A stretch of DNA of 64,000 bases from contig NZ_JAMHIW010000004.1 of the NCBI RefSeq assembly GCF_023896955.1, positions 434,001-498,000 of the forward strand, in the 5' to 3' direction. The translations under genes were made by a program, and so were the position numbers. The DNA comes from Micromonospora sp. RHAY321. GTDB lineage: Bacteria; Actinomycetota; Actinomycetes; Mycobacteriales; Micromonosporaceae. The notes beneath the pieces were generated by a model that searched no databases, was not told the origin of the DNA, and was given only the letters and a program-made list of their open reading frames with translations. Position 1 is the stretch's first letter. Each line of letters starts with the position of its first letter. Positions 62,807 to 64,000 of this stretch are shown here, piece by piece.

Positions 62807-63454
62807 GTGAGTCAGCCGAGGTGGGCCGTGGTGGTGCCGGTGAAGCGTCTGGCCGCGGCCAAGAGCCGGCTGCGGGGCGCGCTGCCCGGCGTACCGCACG
62901 AGGAGCTGGCGCTGGCGCTGGCGGCCGACACGGTCCGCGCGGTGCTGGCCTGCCCGGCGGTCGCCGAGGCCCTCGTCGTGACCGACGACGCCCGGGTGGC
63001 GGCGGTGGCACGGGCCGCCGGCGCGCGCGTCCTGGCCGACGAGCCCGACGCCGGCCTGAACGCGGCGTTCCGGCACGGCGCGGCGGGCGCGACCGCCGGA
63101 TGGGTGGCGGGGCTCACCGCCGACCTGCCGGCGCTGCGGCCGGCCGAGCTGACCGGCGCGCTGCTCGCGGCCCGGTCCGGCCGGTCCGGGGTACGCCGGT
63201 TCGTGCCCGACGCCCCGGGCACCGGCACGGTGCTGCTGGCCGCGCCGCCGGGCGTCCCCCTGGAACCTCGGTTCGGGGTGGGCTCGGCGGCGGCGCACGC
63301 GGCGAGCGGAGCGCTCCCGCTGACCGGCGACTGGCCGAGCCTGCGCCGGGACGTCGACACCGCCGCGGACCTGGCCGCCGCCGCGCTCCTCGGGCTGGGG
63401 CCGCGCACCGCCGCGCTGGCGGGCGTGGGCTCCCCGGCGCGCTCCGCGGGCTGA
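62807..63454 (+). CDS. cofC: 2-phospho-L-lactate / phosphoenolpyruvate guanylyltransferase
   Basis: 215 residues from GTG 62807. It makes the activated precursor of the deazaflavin cofactor F420; in actinobacteria the enzyme (FbiD) uses PEP. WAVVVPVKRLAAAKSRL is the nucleotide-binding start, VVTDDARVAAVARAAGARVL, GLNAAFRHGA, GLTADLPALRP with metal-binding Asp and RFGVGSAAAHAASGALPL follow. The order gpsA-cofC-ppk is known from Mycobacterium. No other F420 gene is in the window. Confidence 0.93.
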   Translation: MSQPRWAVVVPVKRLAAAKSRLRGALPGVPHEELALALAADTVRAVLACPAVAEALVVTDDARVAAVARAAGARVLADEPDAGLNAAFRHGAAGATAGWVAGLTADLPALRPAELTGALLAARSGRSGVRRFVPDAPGTGTVLLAAPPGVPLEPRFGVGSAAAHAASGALPLTGDWPSLRRDVDTAADLAAAALLGLGPRTAALAGVGSPARSAG

Positions 63455-63467
63455 ACCGCCCCCGGTG

Positions 63468-63473
63468 TACGGT
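63468..63473 (+). promoter_or_regulatory. -10 element of a leaderless promoter
   Basis: TACGGT ends 7 bp before the ATG at 63480, so transcription is expected to start on the start codon; no ribosome-binding site is seen. Confidence 0.5.
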
Positions 63474-63479
63474 GCCAGC

Positions 63480-63677
63480 ATGCAAGGCACGGTGGCCAGC
63501 TACGACGCGGCGACGCGCAGCGGTGTCCTGCTGCTCGACGACGGCACCGAGATGCGCTTCCCCGCCCGGGCCTTCGACGCCTCCGGGCTGCGGCTGCTCC
63601 GGCTCGGCCAGCGGGTCAGCATCGATACCGATCCCGACGGCGAGGTCGTGCGGGTGACATTGCCGACGATGAACTGA
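63480..63677 (+). CDS. Small cold-shock-like OB-fold protein
   Basis: 65 residues. QGTVASYDAATRSGVLLLDD, then TEMRFPARAFDASGL and LRLGQRVSIDTDPDGEVVRV resemble the five strands of a cold-shock domain, but the aromatic RNP1/RNP2 motifs (GFGFI, VFVH) are missing, so RNA binding in the CspA manner is doubtful. It lies 25 bp after cofC, with its own probable leaderless promoter. An in-frame start at 63465 would add five residues. Confidence 0.75.
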   Translation: MQGTVASYDAATRSGVLLLDDGTEMRFPARAFDASGLRLLRLGQRVSIDTDPDGEVVRVTLPTMN

Positions 63678-63731
63678 GCCGGCGAGGCCAAGTTCATTTT
63701 GCGTTAACCGGAATCGGGTGATTATGAGCGG

Positions 63732-64000
63732 GTGAGCACCCCTCGCGAGCACCCGGCCAGCCCGCCCGCCACCGACCCCCTCAACGGCACCCGCACGCGC
63801 GGTGCCGACGGCCGTTTCCGCCCGACCCGGGCCGAGGGCGCCGGCGCCGCCCGCGCCGACGCGCTCGACACCGACCCGGCCGTGTCGTCCTCGGGCCTGG
63901 ACGAGGTCCTCGACCCCGCCGTCCCGACCACCGAATCGGACGGCCCGGCTGCCGGCGGGGTGCGGACGGCCGCACCGCAGGCCGGCGGCACCGATCCGGA
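63732..64000 (+). CDS. ppk: N-terminal part of a gene cut by the window end, probably polyphosphate kinase
   Basis: GTG 63732 opens a reading frame that stays open to the end (89 full codons). It is hydrophilic and disordered: STPREHPASPPATDPLNGTR, then GADGRFRPTR and a Pro/Ala/Thr-rich acidic stretch. No domain is visible yet. Actinobacterial RNA-degradosome polyphosphate kinases often begin with such a tail, and ppk follows cofC in Mycobacterium. The coding call is by frame and composition; the identity is from synteny. No good ribosome-binding site is seen. Confidence 0.5.
   Translation, partial: MSTPREHPASPPATDPLNGTRTRGADGRFRPTRAEGAGAARADALDTDPAVSSSGLDEVLDPAVPTTESDGPAAGGVRTAAPQAGGTDP

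Overview
The window is a 64 kb piece of a very GC-rich, densely coded bacterial chromosome with frequent GTG starts and many 1-4 bp gene overlaps. Gene content and order (rnhB, lepB, rplS, trmD, rimM, khpA, rpsP; ffh; glnD, glnB, amtB, ftsY, smc; mutM, rnc, plsX, rpmF, DUF177, a SepIVA-like gene; coaD, rsmD, recG; rpmB, thiL, ddl, gpsA, cofC) follow the core order known from actinobacteria such as Mycobacterium. Style, XRE/DUF397 genes and intergenic palindromes suggest Micromonosporaceae, probably Micromonospora or a close relative; the family is inferred. There is no sign of a prophage, insertion sequence, CRISPR array, rRNA or tRNA.

Layout. 1-3.5 kb: cut aminotransferase, M23 peptidase-like gene, methyltransferase, molybdenum oxidoreductase. 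3.5-9.5 kb: minus-strand block for ribosome and tRNA maturation and protein export. 9.7-17.4 kb: DUF402, proS, TetR, amidohydrolase, ffh and a two-component system. 17.6-21.9 kb: nitrogen operon amtB-glnB-glnD with a GlnR-type box upstream and a possible RNA pseudoknot at the glnD start. 22-33.4 kb: kinase-like gene and ftsY, PhoD-type phosphatase, MarR plus drug exporter with paired operators, USP, DinB, HAD phosphatase and smc. 33.4-38.7 kb: accessory stretch with a candidate small RNA, a 64-residue coiled-coil gene, a CAP-domain protein, a GH114-like lipoprotein and an MMPL transporter. 38.9-44.5 kb: mutM to rsmD. 44.5-46.3 kb: AT-rich intergenic patch and an LPxTG surface protein. 46.4-55.9 kb: recG, DAK2 protein, rpmB, an ATP-grasp protein, GNAT, thiL, Lrp-like protein, DUF3515 and ddl. 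56-57.6 kb: 72-residue gene, a 17-bp perfect inverted repeat and an XRE/DUF397 pair. 57.6-64 kb: ROK protein, HemK-like methyltransferase, PLP lyase, gpsA, plsC-like gene, cofC, a small OB-like protein and a cut gene that is probably ppk.

Functional links: PII and its uridylyltransferase sit with the ammonium channel; Ffh, FtsY and two signal peptidases serve one export route; PlsX, GpsA and a PlsC-like enzyme cover early glycerophospholipid synthesis; RNase HII, MutM, RecG and SMC serve genome maintenance; Ddl and the SepIVA-like protein serve wall growth and division.

Most of the window is ordinary core genome. The best unexplained signals lie in and between genes: the interleaved inverted repeats at the glnD start, the terminator-ended intergenic RNA candidate beside smc, the paired MarR palindromes, a structured rplS leader with a hairpin just before the second lepB, and three intergenic palindromes that look like dispersed elements.
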